Shown in pieces: positions 8,900-23,800 of a DNA stretch of 64,000 nt (positions are counted from its first letter, which is position 1; each line of letters starts with the position of its first letter). The DNA is from Diplonema japonicum. Its lineage: Eukaryota > Euglenozoa > Diplonemea > Diplonemida > Diplonemidae. The stretch covers positions 1 to 64,000 of the forward strand of contig OZ025710.1 in NCBI GenBank assembly GCA_964019335.1, given 5' to 3'. The translations under genes were made by a program, and so were the position numbers. The notes below the pieces were generated by a model. That model was not told the origin of the DNA and did not search any database. It saw only the letters and a program-made list of their open reading frames with translations.

Positions 8900-11800
8900 T
8901 CAGTTGACAGCGCCGCTCTTGTCGCCATCCTCATCCCTGAGCATGGTGCGGTTGCCGTCCTCCATCTCGAAGTCGTCGAACTTCTTGTTCTTGGAACCGT
9001 CGTCCAGATCGCTCTTCTCCTTCTGGCTCTTGACGAGGGAGAAGACGAGGAAGGCGATGAGGGCCACGATGACGATCCACAGGACGAGGATGAGGGCGGC
9101 CGGGAGGCATGCTTCGCCGAGCTTCAACCCCTCGCAGCACTCCTCTCCGTTGCCGTTGTTGTCCCTCTCGGAGGTGAGGCCGGTGTCGGCGTCCGCCTCA
9201 GCGGTGACCTTGATGGTGTCCTTCCTGTTCCCGTCGCGGTCGTGCGTCTCAAGCGGCTTGAAGCTGGTCCCGTCGAACCAGCACACCGTGTACTCGTTCT
9301 CGCTCTTCGACGCCTCGAAGGTCGCCGTCACGTCCACCAGGAGCTCCATCTCCGCAACGGGCTCCACCAGCGACGCGTTCTGCTGCACTGCTTTCGCGCA
9401 GTCGCCCGCACCGATGTTCAGCCCGTTCCCGGTGTTCGTTTCCGTGCACCGCGAAGTCTCCTGCTTGCAGTCCTCGACAGGGTTGCCCGTCGCGTTCACC
9501 ACACGCACCACACGGTCCTTTGTGCTGCTCGCGTTGAAGCACCCGTGGATGATGAGGCTGAACTTCTTCTCCTTCAACGGCTGGTTCGGGTACGCCGTGT
9601 ACCAGTATGGTTGCGTGTCCGTGCACCCTCGGAGGCTGCAGTCTGCGCCAGCCCAGCCGCCGTCGCACACACATAGGTTGTCCTCCCCGCACTTTCCGTG
9701 GTTCGAACAGGTTCCCTCCCTGCTGCACAGCGTGCACATCTCTCTGTCGCTCGACTCCTCAAAGCCGCACAAGTTGCACTCAGGGCCCGACCACCCAGGC
9801 TTGCACTTGCAGCACTCCACGTTGCTCTCTCCGCACTTCCCGTGGTTGGGGTTCACGATGCACGCCCCGTCCTTCTGCTTAGGTGCAGCGTCCTTGTTGT
9901 CCGCTTCCACCCACTTACACTTGTTCAGCTCCGAGCCAGTGCCTGCGACACAGGATTCCTCATCCGTACGGATGATGCACGCACCGGGGTTCTTGGGCAT
10001 GCACTTGTTTTGGTCAGGCAGCCACTCGCACCCGCCGATCCTGCTGTCGTCGTTACAGGGCTGCTCCATCGTGTGCACCGCGCAGCCGAGCTTCACACAC
10101 TTGGCGTCAACCCAACCGCAGCCTGCCTGCTCAACGCACACGTCCTCGGAAGTCCTCTCCGGGCACTTCTCCGCGCACACCGCCTCGCTGCCACCAGTGT
10201 CGTCACTGGTAAACCAATCACAGTTCTCAGTAGGGTTGCCGAAGCACGTCGTGCTGTCCGTGTGGCGGGCGCAGCCCTTTGCCTGCTCACAATCAGTGCC
10301 GTTCCACTTGCACTGCACGTCGTTCTCGTCCTGGTTTCTGTCACAAATCACCTCGTTGGGGTATTTGGCGCACCCGCTCTTGTCCACGCACGTGTTCTCA
10401 GTTGCCTTCCACACGCACAGGATGTCATCGTTGCAGTTGGCCTGTGCAGTTGTGGTGTCAGCGTTGTACGAAGCGCACCCCTCCACCTCCACGCACTTAC
10501 CTTCTGTGGTGTTCCACTTGCAAGCGCCTGCCACTTCTGGGGCCTCACAGGACATCGAGGTTTTGTAGTACGCGCAGTTCTTCTCCACGCACACATCGAG
10601 CGCAACGTCCCACAAACAGAGCGTGTCGGGGGTACACGTCTTCTCGACGATGTGCACCGCGCACCCAGTCTTGTCCTCGCACTGCGACGTCGCGGTGTTC
10701 CAAGCGCATTCCCCATCCGCATTGCACTCCGGGAGGGAGGTGTACACCACGCAACCGTGCCTCTCCTTGCACTGGTTGTCACTGGCGTCCCACTTGCAGT
10801 TCGAGTCGGTGTCACAGATGTCCTCGGTGTATTTCGCAGGGCAACCCACATCAGGCTTGCACTCCTCCACGCCTGTCACTCCTGTGGTCCACCTGCACCC
10901 CTGCACCGCATTGCAAGTGTCCTTCGGAGTGTACGTGCACACCTTCCTCGAGCACGAAGCACCGTCCCAGCCGCACATGTTCGCAACGTCCGCCTCACAG
11001 TTTGCCTGGCTGCAGTGCTGCACACACGGACTCACCGCGCACGACTCCTTCACCATGCTCCACATACAAGAGCTGTCTGTCTCGCAGCCTGCTGGCATCG
11101 CCCATTCCGAACAGCTGCTCTTGTGCACAGACTCCCCGTGTTTGGAGAGGAAGTATCCGAAGGTGCTGTTCTCGTTGCAGAGGTTGAACAACATTTCTTC
11201 CAGCTCCGCCATAGTGGCGTCCACAGCATGGCTGTTCGTGGGGCTCGTTACGAAGGCCTCCATCTTCGCACGCTCCTCTTCGTCTTGCGGGCTCGACGTG
11301 CTGAATCGCCTCACATGGGTTGCAAACACCTGCACCCTCTGCTGCTCCAAGAGCCCCGACACGGTCACCATCGACGGTGCCTCCGCGTCAGGGATCTCGC
11401 CGTCCGCAACCACGATCAGCACCTTCTTCCTGTCCGCGGGTGAGCTCTCGAACATCTTCGCTGCCATTTCCATCGCCTGCGTGAGGTACGAGGCATCCTT
11501 CGCGTGCGAAGTGAATTGCCCCTCGTGCCAGTGCACGTCGCCGTCGACTTCAGCAAGCACACCGGAAAGCCTCCCTTCAGTCCCGGTCCCCTTGGGCGCC
11601 TTCATCGCTTCACCCTTTCCAGAGAACTGCACAAGCCCCACACGGAAGCCCGAAGCGAGGGACGCGTCGCTGGCCACACCTGCGGCCTCACCCGTCAAGG
11701 GCAGTGTCTTTGAGAGGTCCAGCACCATCTCTGTCACTGCGAAAAAGCCGTGCGGGTGGCGCCCGAAGCGGTCAGCCATGCTGAGGGACCCGTCGACCGC

Positions 11801-14800
11801 AACCACAAGGTCAACAGCAGGACAGTTCGCGAACATCGACGCCACGCACTTCGAAGTCTTTGCTTCCCACATGCACCCGGGTACCTGCCCACACGAGCAT
11901 GGTTGGGTTTCATCTTTGCAGAGACTCACACCCTCGTCACACTTCATCTTGTTGCTGTCCCAGGCACAGCCATCCTGAGCGCCCTTGTCCACCGCCTCGC
12001 AGTCGCCCTCTGTCTTGTACACACGGCACTTCTTCACGCCACAGTGGACGGGCGAGTGCGCGGTCTTCCATTCACAGTCGCCACTGGCATCGATGCCGCA
12101 TTCCTTTTCGTTCGTGTGAGCAACGCATCCGTCAATCACGGTGCAGACACCACCCTCCCACTTGCAATCGAAAGAGTGCTTTTCACACTCGGTCTGGTCC
12201 TTGTACGGCACACACGGCCTCTCCACGCACTGATCAATTGCGGCATCCCACTTGCAGTTCGCCTTCGCGTCGCACGGCATCTGCGTCTTGTCGTTGCACT
12301 CCTTGATCTTGCAGATAGTGGTCACGTCGTCCCACTCGCACCCGTGAGGGTCTGCCAGGCAACCGTCCTCTGCAGTCGCCGTGCACGGCATCACAATGCA
12401 CGTCGGCTTCGACGGGTCCAACAAGTCCCAGTAGCACTCCTGTGCCCTGCACTCATTCTCGGTGGTCGCCTTGCACTCGACAACCCTCTCGCACTGACCA
12501 TTGGTCCACGCACACTTCTTCCCCTGCTCGTCGTTGTTCGACACACAGACGTCCATGTTGCAGTGCTTGTGGCACGAGCTCCACTGGCACGCCACGTCGG
12601 TGTCGCTCCAGTAGCACAGCCCGTCCTTCAAGCAGACCGATGCCTCGCCGAACGAACCACACGGCACGTGCCCGGCGCCAGTCGCCCCCTGGTAGTCGAG
12701 GATAATCTTTCCAAACTTGCTGTTCGGGTTGCAGAAGTCCTTCAGCACGCTCTCCGAGAAGTCGTCCAACGGGATGTTCATGTAGTGGTCTGCCCTTGGT
12801 TCTGAGACAATGGTCGAGAGCACCTGCTCCGCGTCGATGTCGGTCTGTGTGTGCTGGGAGAATCTCCTCAGCACAACACCGAAGGTCTGCACGCCCTGCG
12901 AGTCGAGGAGTGCCCTTGCGGAACTCAGCTGCGAGGCATCGTGGATCTTCCCGTCCGTCAGGATCAGCAGAATCTTTGCCCTACCGCTGGCAGCCGCCGA
13001 CTGGAACATGAGGCCCGCAAACTGCAGGGCCTCCGAGATGTAGGTCTGCTGCATGGCATAGTTGGTCTCGTGCCAGTCAAGGTCCACGTTGAGCTCCGCG
13101 ATGGAGCCAGAGAAGCGGCCTCCGGTACCTGTTCCGGGTGGCGTCGCCAGAGCCTTGTTAGGGGCGGAGAACTGAACCAGACCGATTCTCACACCCGAGG
13201 CCTGTGTCGCCGAAGTCGCGGCGGGCTCCTTCGTCAGGGGCAAGGTCTTGAACCAGTCCCTAAGCGCTTCGATCATAGCGTAGAAACCGTGCGGGTGGCG
13301 CCCGAATGACTGGCTCATCGATCCTGAGCCGTCAAACACAACCGCAACGTCCATAGAAGGACAGCCGCCGAAGTCCACGTTCTTGCAAACCGAATTCTTC
13401 GTGTCCCACGAGCAGAACTCCTTGTCGTTGCACGCACACTGGTCCGCGAGGTCAGAGCACACCACTTCCTTGCAGAGATTGTCGGCGCTGTTCCAGGAAC
13501 ATTTCATGTCGTCGTTGCACACACCTTCTGCCTTGTGCTTCCTGCAGTACTTCTCACTGCAGATTGTCGGCGACTCGCTGACGTCCCAGTGGCATCCCAA
13601 ATCGTGGTCGCAGGTCTTCTCGTCCAGGTACTGCACACACGGCTTCACATTGCACTTGTTCGACTCCCACTCGCACTTCCTGCTGTCCTTCAGGCACTCG
13701 CTGGGGTCCGTTGTCGTGCACGGCGTCTCCACGCAAGAGGCCCACTTCTGTGTTCCGACAATCTCAGCATCCCACTCACACTTCTGGTCCAGTTTGCAGG
13801 ACTCCATGGTGTTGTAGGTGCAAGGGCGCGGGTTGCAGTGGTCTTTCGTGCTGTCCCAGATGCAGCCAATGGGGTCACTCAAACAGCCAGACTCAGCCTG
13901 GTGTTGGCACTCCTTTTCAATGCACACAGAATCGGCAGCCTTCCACTCGCATCCGGGGTCCGCAGAGCACTCCGTCATTGGGTGGTCGCAGATGGGCTTC
14001 TTGTAGCAGATCGCCTGCGTCGCGTCCCACTCGCACAAGTTCGACGAGTCCGCCTTGCACACGGCCTCGTCACAGTGACGCACGCACGCTGAGTCAGAGC
14101 ACACCAGCAAAGTGGCACTCCACCTGCACGCCGCGTCCTTGTTGCAGTTGTTCTTCTCAAAGTACATGGGGCAGGGTTGCTTCGGCTTCAGGGCACCGAC
14201 GCCAGAGCCCTCGGCAGACGCGATCAACCTCCCGAACTGCTGCTGCGGGTCACACAGGGCGTTCAGGATGGCCTTCAGGTCTTCCATCTGGGCGTCCAAG
14301 AAGTGCTCGTCCCTCACGTCGCTCAACACGTTCAACATCGCGTCCCTCGCGTCACCCGCCGTCGACGGGAAGGCGGCAGCTGGGCGCAGCAAAACACCGA
14401 ACACCTGGACACCGGCACCGAACAGCTCGCTCACTGCGCTGTTCACCTCCGCCCTCCCGGCGTCTATGAGGATGCTGTCGGAGATCACAATCAGTACCTT
14501 CTTCCTCTCAGGTCTGGTAAACATGTCTTGCGCCAGACGCAGACCCCCTGCGATGTATGCCTCGTCTGTGTCGATCATCTTCGCCTCATGGTAATCCAGG
14601 TCAGCCTCAAACTCCGACATCAATCCGGTAACGTGGCCACCACTCCCCACTGAAGGACCCGTCTTCGTGGCGCGACCCTGAGCAGCGAACTGCACCACAC
14701 CCACGCGCACACCATTGTCCACCTTCACACTTCCTGCGACCTTCCCAGAATCCCCGGACAGGGGAAGTGTCTTGGCCCAGTCCCGAAGGAACTCCATAAC

Positions 14801-17800
14801 TGCCTGGTAGCCGCTGCCGTGGCGCCCGAAGGCACTCTTCATGGAGGTCGTCCCGTCCACCAGCACCACCACGTCCATCAGGGGGCAGCCACCGAAGGAA
14901 CCCGACACGCAGGCGCCGTTAGCCCCGAAGGTTGTGTCCCAGAAGCAGCCCAAATCCTTGTTGCAGGGACACGGGGTCGTGATCTTGGAGCAGTCCTTGT
15001 CTACGCACTTGTTGTTCGTCGCGTCCCAACTGCATCGCAGTTCGGGGTCCGTCTCGCATGCGCCCTCAGACGCGTACCTAGTGCACACCTTTGTATCACA
15101 CTTCGAGGGTGCCACGCTCACATCCCAGTGGCACTCGTAGTCGTGGTCGCAGGTCTGCTCGTCATCATGCTGTCTGCACTTCTTGAACTTGCACACCGTG
15201 TCGAACTCGCAGGCATCGTCGGTCACGCATGTTGCCTCGTCAGCAGCGGTGCACCTTGTCTTCTTGCAGTGGTCGACAGACCACTCGCAGACCTCGGGGG
15301 CTGCCACACACTCCTGCTCTGAAACGTATGTGCATTCCTTCTTCGTGCACGTGGAGGTTTTCGAGTTCCACTCGCACACGTTCGGGTCAGTGATGCAGCT
15401 GTCCTCCGCCGTGTGGCCCACACACGGCTTCGCCACACAGCGGTAGATGTTCACATCCACCATCACCCACGCGCAGCCACCGTTCTCTGTCACTGCTTCG
15501 CAGGTAGGCTGCGTGGTCTGGCTAGGGCAAGTCGGGGGCTTCTTGTAGCAGGAGCCCTCTTGGGTGTTCCATTCACAAGCAGAGTCCGCAGTACAGGCGG
15601 TCTGGTCACAGCCGTATGTCCTGCACGTGTGTGTGGTGCACAGCAACAAGGACTCAGACCACGCGCAGCCCGTGTCGGCATCGCAGTTCCCTGCGACAGC
15701 GTAGGTGGTGCACGGCTGGTTCACACCAACAACAGCAGGAGCAGCGCTGCCGCTCCCCTTTAGCATGGCCTCTCCGAAGGTCTTTGTCTTGTCGCACAGG
15801 GCGGTGAAGACCTTTTCGTTCAGCTCATCGACCTCCAGGTCGAGGAAGTGCTCGTCGTGCGACACCGAGACAAGCGTCTTCATCTGGTCAGCTGCGGCGT
15901 TGTCTTCGGCAGTCCTCGTGTTGAGGCGACGCAGAGTCACACCGAACACTTGCACCGTAGGACTCAGCGTGGCCATCGCAAGCTTCAGCTTGTCCTCGTC
16001 GGACACCTTCCCGCTGGTCAGCATCAGCACCACCTGTTTCCTTGTTGTCGGGCTCTGGCTCGAGAGCACAGACTCTGCGTGCTGCACAGCCTTCTCCATG
16101 TAGCGGCCGCTCCCGCCCAGCATGTTGGCCGAGTGGAAGGCGAGGTCTCCGAGAAGCTGGTCCAGGTTGCCCGACAGCAGACCAGCAGCAGAGGGCGTCG
16201 ACGGGTTCGTAGGGCTCGTCACCAGCATGGACTGCACACTGGAACCGATCTGCACGAATGCGACCCTGGTCCCTGCCGTCTTCACCGAGGCCTTGGGCAC
16301 AATGTACGAGTCTCCGTTCAGGGGCAGAATCTTCACCCAGTCCTTCAGCATCTCCATCAGCGCGTCGTAGCCGTTGGGGTGGCGTCCGAAGGCCCACTGC
16401 ATAGGAGTAGTGCCGTCGAAGGCAACCACGATGTCGATAGGCGGACAGGCCCCGAAAGCTGCCTCCACGCACGACTTCCTCGACTCAACCCAGAAGCATC
16501 TGGCGTCCGCCGCGCAGTCGCACGGTTTCCCGTTGTACCTCATGCAGGTAGAGGGCACACAGATAGCACCGTCCCAGCCACACGCCGCGTCCATGTTGCA
16601 GTCAGTCTCAGCAGTCCACTTCGAGCAATATGTTTCCTTACAGAAGGCAGGAGACGCGTCCACTTCCCACTCGCAGCCAGCCTCTGCGATGCACGACCCT
16701 TCCTCCAAGTGCTCAACACATCTCTTCTTCTCGCACTTAGCATTCTTCCAGTCACATTTCACATCATCTGTGCAGTCCTTCTCGACGGGGTAAGTGCACT
16801 TCTTAGGTCCGCACTTCGAAGCTGCTTGGTCCCAGTCGCACTCTCCGCTCGCCGTACACTTGTCAGACGTGGTGAATGTGCACTTCTTCACTGTGCACTT
16901 TCCGGGTGAGGTCCACTCACAGCCAACAAGGTCGGATACGCAAGCAGGTTCAGTGTGGTGCTGGCAGGGCTGGGGTTCGCACCTGTCGTTCATCCACGTG
17001 CACTCGTAGTCCCCCAGGCAGACCTGCTCATCCACATAAGCACAGATCTTCTCCTTGGTGCAGGTCGAGTCACCGCTTACGTTGAACTGGCAGCGGTACG
17101 AGGGGTCCGAGAGGTCCACGCACAGATTCTTCGAGCAGTACTGCAGGCACGGGGTCACCGTGCACGCCACGAGACCCTCGTTCCATGCGCATCCGGAATC
17201 GCGGTTGCATTCTGCGGAGTCGTGGTGGAAAGAGCAAGGAAGGTGTGAGTCTGTGGTTTTCAGGTCCACCAACCAGCTTCCCCACGAGGTGCTCGGGTTG
17301 CACCACTTGTCAAACACCTTCGCCTTCAGGTCGTCAATTGCAATGTTCTCGAAGTGCGCCGCCTGCGGCTCCGTCACGATAGGCTTCAGAGACGCCTCAG
17401 CGTCGTTGTCCAGCGTCGCGTGCGAGTCACTCCTCCTCACCACGATACCGACCAGGTGCGCCCCGGCTGCTTGGAGGTTGCCCAGAGGACCCGCAAGCTT
17501 GCTCTCGTCCATGACCGGGCTGCCCAGCAGCACCAGCACGATCTTCTTCCTTCCGTCCACAGGGTAAGCAGGACCAGAGAGCAGACCAGCTGCCATCTCA
17601 AGGGCCTCGAACAGGAAGGTGTCTTTTGCCATGTGGTTGTGCTCCTGGAACGACAAGTCCTGCCTCAGTTCAGGGACGTAGCCCGAAAGCCTCCCCTTTG
17701 CACCGTCGGCCGACACGAGGGCAGAGCCTGCACCCGCCAGGTTCTTGTCCCCGCTGAACTGCACGAGGGCGACCCTTGCGGATCCCGGGGCGTACTTCGT

Positions 17801-20800
17801 GGGGTCCTTCCCGGCAGCACCAACGTCACCAGGTAGGGGCAGCAGGTACACCCAGTCCTTGATCATCTCGATGAGTGCATAGTAGCCGTTCGGGTGGCGC
17901 CCGAAGGACTGCGTCATCGACGACGATCCGTCTATCAGCACCACGATGTCCATGGTGGGGCACGCCCCGTAGTGCACGTCCACGCACGTCCCGTCGTGCC
18001 AGAAGCAGCTCGGGTCCGTCGTGCACGCGCAGTGTTCGTGAACGTTTTCGCATCTCTTTGTGTCGCACGTCCCGAAGTCCCAAGCGCACGCGGGCTCCAG
18101 GTCGCAGGTGGTCTCGTTGAACTTCGCGCAGTACTTCTCCTTGCACATCCCGGGCGAAGTCGTCGGGTCCCACTCGCACTGGGTCTCTGTCGCCGATGAG
18201 CACGACAGCTCGTCAACGTACCCCACACACGGCTTCTCCACGCAAGTGTTGCTGTCCGTGTAGTCGCACCAGATCTTGTTCTCCGCAGACTCGCAGCAGG
18301 TCTGGTTTCCAGCAGAGCACGACACGCACCTCTTCGGCTTGCAGACAGGACCATCCTTCCCGTTCACGTCCCACGTGCAGATGTCTGCGAGGTCGTTGCA
18401 GCCGGCCGAAGTCGTCTGCCTCTGGCAGGGCTCGGGGTTGCACTTCTTCTCCACGGAGTCCCACACGCAGCCTTCGGTGTCCAAGAGACACGGCTCCTCG
18501 TCGTCGTGCTTGCAAGGCTTTTCAACGCACGTGCTGTTCACGCTCTCCCACATGCACTCCGGGTCCTTCGAGCACTCGGGAACAGACGTGTACGAGCAGG
18601 GCGGCTTCTTCGTGCAGCTCTGCGTCGCAGTGTCGAACACACAGTGATTGTCCACATCCGCCTCACAGCTCAACTGGTCGCAGTGGTCGAAGCAAGGTGT
18701 TACTCCGCAGCTCAGTGTCGTGTCCGACCACTTGCACCCAGTGTTGCGGTTGCAAGTGATCTTGCCATCCAGCTGCACGCACGGGATGGTGCTATTGCCA
18801 GTGCCAGCAGAGCCGCCGCCGGTGGCAGACACGAACTTGCCCCACTTGCTGTCTGGGTCGCAAAGCCCGGTCAACACCTCCGTCGGGATCTCGTCCATCG
18901 TGAGGCTCATGAAGTGGTCGTCCGCCTTCTCCGAGACCACAGGCTTCAGAGCAGCCTCAGCAGCGTCGTCCGCAGCGCTGTGCGCGTTGAACCTCCTCAC
19001 AGCGATACCGAAGGTGATCACCTGCAGCTGCTGGAGCTTCGCCCTAACAGTCGTGAGACGGTCGCCATCCATCAACACCCCGTCCGTGATGATGATGACG
19101 ATCCTGCGGCGCCCGTCAAGGGGAGAATCGTTCGTCAACATGTCGGCAGCCATGTTCAACCCCTCCTCGATGAAGGTGAGCTGCGCCATGTAGTTGTCCT
19201 CATGCCACGTGATGTCGCCCTCCAGCTGCGAGATGTCGCCACTGAGGCGACCACCGCTGCCAACCGCCGGCGGCGTCCTTTGTGCCGAGTTCACAACTCC
19301 ACCCGTCGCCGGGTTCACGGAGTTCGGCTCACCACTGAACTGTACCAACCCCAGCCTCACCCCACCAGTAGACGGCGCAGAATTGGAGCCAACTGTCGAG
19401 AGCTCGCCGCTCAGAGGCAGAGTCTTCACCCAATCCCTGATCATCTCCATCATCGCGTAGAAGCCGTGCGGGTGGCGTCCGAAGGACTGGCTCATCGAAC
19501 CAGAACCGTCGAGCACTAGCACTGCATCCAGAGTCGGGCACTTACCAAACACCTGCTCCTCGCAGCGTGCGCGGCCTCCAGCCGTCGACCAGAAGCAGGA
19601 TGCATCCTGCTGGCACTCGCACTTGCCCGGGATTGTGTGGCAAGTCTTTTCGACGCACACCAACTCCGCTCCATCCCACTTGCATCCGGTATCAAGACCG
19701 CAAGTGGTCTCGTTTTCATACCTTGCGCACGGCTTCAGCTGGCAGCTTCCCGGCGCCGCGGAAGTGTCCCAGTGACATTTCTTGTCGGCGTCGCACGAGC
19801 GGTCGTCGGCGTACTCCACGCAAGGCCTCACCACGCACTTGGACGCGACCTCCTCCCATTGACACATCACGTCCGACTTGCAGTCATCCTTCACTGTGTA
19901 TGGGGTGCACTTGATGGGAGTGCACTTCGAAGAGCTGGTGTTCCACTCACAGTTTGCCTCGGTTTTGCACTCAAGTTCGGTGGCGCTCATCACACACGGC
20001 TTCACCCCGCATTCCGAGTTCTTCCACTCACACACGTACTCGGTGTCCGCAATGCACCCATCTTCCGACGTGTGGTAACAGGGCTTCACCTCGCAGCCAG
20101 ATTTTGTGGTGTTCCACTGGCAGCCAGTTTCCAAGTCGCATGTGTTTTGGTTCCCAGCGCACACCTCCTTGCGGTAGCAGGTCTCCTCGGTGGAGTCCCA
20201 CCCGTTCACGCAATCGTTCACAACGTCCTGGTTGCAGGTAGCCTCGCTGCAGTGCATCACACACGGAGACGTCCCACACGACAACTGGTTCCACGCGCAG
20301 CCCACGTCGCTCATGCAGTCGTTCTTTGCGGTGTAGGCGTTGCATGGTTGGTGCTTCCCGCCTGCCACACCCATCGCGATAGAGGACCCGAAAGCCGTCG
20401 CGGGGTCGCACAGCTGCGTCATCGGGCCCGTGTTCGAGGCGAGCTCGTCCATGTCCACGTTCACGAAGTGGTTGTCGTGCGGCGACGAGGTGATGGGCTT
20501 CAGTGCCTCCTCCGCGTCCGTGTCGACCTTCGTGTGCGATGCGAATCTCCTCACCACGATACCGAACACCTCAGCACCGACAGAGTCAAGCTTTGCCTTC
20601 GCGTCCTCGAGGTAGGCCTGGTCCTGGAGTTGCCCGTCCGTGATAACGTACACGGCCCTCCTCCTCCCGTCAGTGGGGGAGTTCTGCAGGATGCTTGCAG
20701 CCATCTGCAGACCGAGGTTCACGTACGTCCCCTTCTCCATGTAGTTCGCCTCGTGCCAGTCAAGGTCAGCAGAGAGCTGTGCGAAGTCACCCGACAGCCT

Positions 20801-23800
20801 CCCCGCGGTACCAACACCGGCAGGGGTTTTGATTGCCGACCCTGCAACGGGGGTCTTCGTGAGGGGCGCCGTGGCAACCCCGCTGAACTGCACGAAAGCA
20901 ACACGGATCTTCCTGGAAGCCGGCGTCGTCGTGACAGCAGCCCCAGCCTTCTCCCCGCTCAGGGGCAGCCCGCTCACCCACGCCCTCAGCATCTCCACCA
21001 TACCGTAGAAGCCGTGCGGGTGGCGCCCGAAGACCTGGCTCATCGAGGCGGACCCGTCGAACACAACAACAAGGTCCAACGTGGGGCACGTCCCGTACTT
21101 CTGGTCCACGCAGGTCTTGTCACCCGACAGCCAGAAGCAGTCGGGCTCCTTACGGCAGTCGCACTGGTTCCTCAGCATCCCACACTCCTTCTTCTTGCAA
21201 ATGCTGGTAACAGGGTCGGTCATGCACGCGGGGTCCAGGTTGCACTCGTCCTCTACGCAGATGCTTGTTTCCATGTCGCAGTACTTCCTGCAGTACTTCA
21301 CATTGCAGGTTCCCGGGGCAATAGCAATGCTCCACTCACAGCTGTCGTCAGCCATGCACAGCTTCTCGTTCGCATACTGCTTGCACGGTGCGGGCACACA
21401 CTTGTTGTTGCTGTTCCACACGCACATGCCAGGCTCTGTCGATTCGCACGTGCCCTTGTCCATGTAGTTGCATTTCTTCACCTCACATTCCACAGCGTCC
21501 ACGTTCCACTTGCACTCCTGGTCCAGGTTGCAGCTGTCCATGTTGTCGTACACGCACGGCTTCTTCTTGCAGTCCTGGTTCAAATTGTCCCAGATGCACA
21601 CAGCGGGGTCCGCGAGACAGCCCTGCTCGTTGTCGTGCTTGCACTCTTTCCCAATGCACGCGTTGTTCTTCCACTCACACTCGGCGTCGTTAACGCACTC
21701 GGTCTGCCCGGGGTAGTTGCAGACCTCTACTTTCCCGCAGGAGTTCACCGTCCCGTTCCACTTGCACAGGTTCAGGGTGTCGGCAATGCAAGTCGCACTG
21801 TCACAGTGTTCCAAGCACGGCGAGTCTGCGCACGACAGGGTCGCGTCGAACCACACGCAGCCGGCATCCTTGTTGCAAGAATCCTTGGCAGAGTGGAGCT
21901 GGCAAGGCTGCCTACCTTCCGCAACCTCACCCACGAACTTGCCCCAAGCAGCATTCGGGTCGCACAAACCGTTCAGCGAAGCAGCGATTTCATCCACCTG
22001 AACATTTACGATGTGCCCGGTCTTTGGGTCGGACACCAAGGGCTGCAATGTCTGCTGCGCCTTCTCGTCAAGGGTGGTGTGTGTGTCAAAGGGACGCACC
22101 ACAACACCAAAGATTTGCACCTGTGCCTGGTCAAGTTCAGCCCTCACGGTCTGATACTTGTCAGCGTCGTCTAGCTCACCGTCGGTCACCACGATCAGCA
22201 CACGCTTCCTCCCGTCAACAGGCGAGGTGCGGAACAAGCTAACGGCCTTCTGCAAGCCGGCGAGGAGGTAGGTGGTCTGCGGTGTGGGCTGCATAAGCAG
22301 GCTTCCTCCCATGAAGTTCGTCTCCTGAAACGTGAGATCGGCCTCTACCTCGGCAAGGGAGCCAGTTAAGCGGCCCTCGCTGGTCCCGGCACCAGTGGCA
22401 GTGGTCGCCTGCCTACTGTCGGACGGAGCCCAACTCTCGCTACCTGCGAACTGCACGAACGCAAGACGCACTGCCTGCGAGTTAGCGGCAGTAGGGCTGC
22501 CAGCAGCCTCCCCGCTCAGGGGCAGGGTCTGGGCCCAGTCCTTCACCACCTCCACGAGAGCGTAGAAGCCCTGAGGGTGGCGTCCGAACTTCTTCCCCAT
22601 CGACACACCACCGTCAAGCAGCAGCACCACGTCGAGCGTGGGGCACGTCCCGAAGCGCTGGAAGGTGCAGTGTGGTTTGCCGGGAGCGGTGCTGTAGAAG
22701 CAGTCAGGGTCCGCCTCGCAGGCACATTTGTCGGTCATCTTGTTGCAGTCCTTCTCCACACACTCTGTCCCTTCCCACATACACGACCTCTCGCTGTTGC
22801 AGGCGCTCTCGCCATACTCTCTGCACGGCCCGACGCTGCAGATCGCAGGCGACTGCTTCACATCCCAGTGGCAGCCGTGCTGCTCCTCGTTTGCGTTGCA
22901 GCACCTTTCATCAGCGAAGGGCGAACAGGTTTTCATCACGCAGGCGGAACCACTCCAACCGCACTGCGCATCAGCACTGCAGTCGGCGGAGGTTGAGTAG
23001 TCACACGGCTTGAGCACGCACATCGCAGGGATCCCCGTTCCGACACATGCCTTGTCCCACAGGCACTTCGCCTCTGCCGTGCACGCCGCTTCGTCGCTGT
23101 GCTGGCAAGGCTTCTCCGTGCACGAACCGTCCTTCGAGGACCACTCGCAGTCGTAGGTCGAGTCGGCGGTGCAGCTGTTCTCATCAGGGTAGTTGCACGG
23201 CTTGTCCACGCACTTCATGTCTCTCCAGGCACATGTGACGTCACCGATGCACACGTTCTCTCCCGTGTACTTAGAGCACCCCTCCTCCTTGTAGCACACG
23301 CTCTCGTCTGCCTTCCAGAAGCACTTGTTCGTGGTGTCATTTTTACACAGGCCCTCGGAGCAGTGCTTGATGCACGGGGTGTCTACACAAGCAGCAAGCA
23401 CGTCACGGAAAACACACCCAATGTCAGCATTGCAGACATCCTTCTCGTTGTAGTTCCCACAGGGCTTGTGCACACCTGCCTGGGCCGTGTCCACGATGTA
23501 CTTACCCCACATGCTGTTCGGGTCGCACAGACCATCCAAGGTGTCGGAGATCTCGTCCAAGAGGAGGTTGTAGTAGTGCTCCGCGTGCGGTTCCGAGGTG
23601 ATGGGCTTCAGGGTCGCCTCAGCGTCGATGTCCGTCTGCGTGTGCGCGTCGAAGCGCCTCACCACGATACCGAAGGTGATCACCTCCTCCTGTTCCAGGC
23701 GCTTCCTCGCGTCAACCAACTTGTCCGCATCCTGGATCTGGCCGTCAGTGAAAACCAGAAGCACCCTCTTCCTCCCGTCCTTCGGGGAGGCCTGGAACAT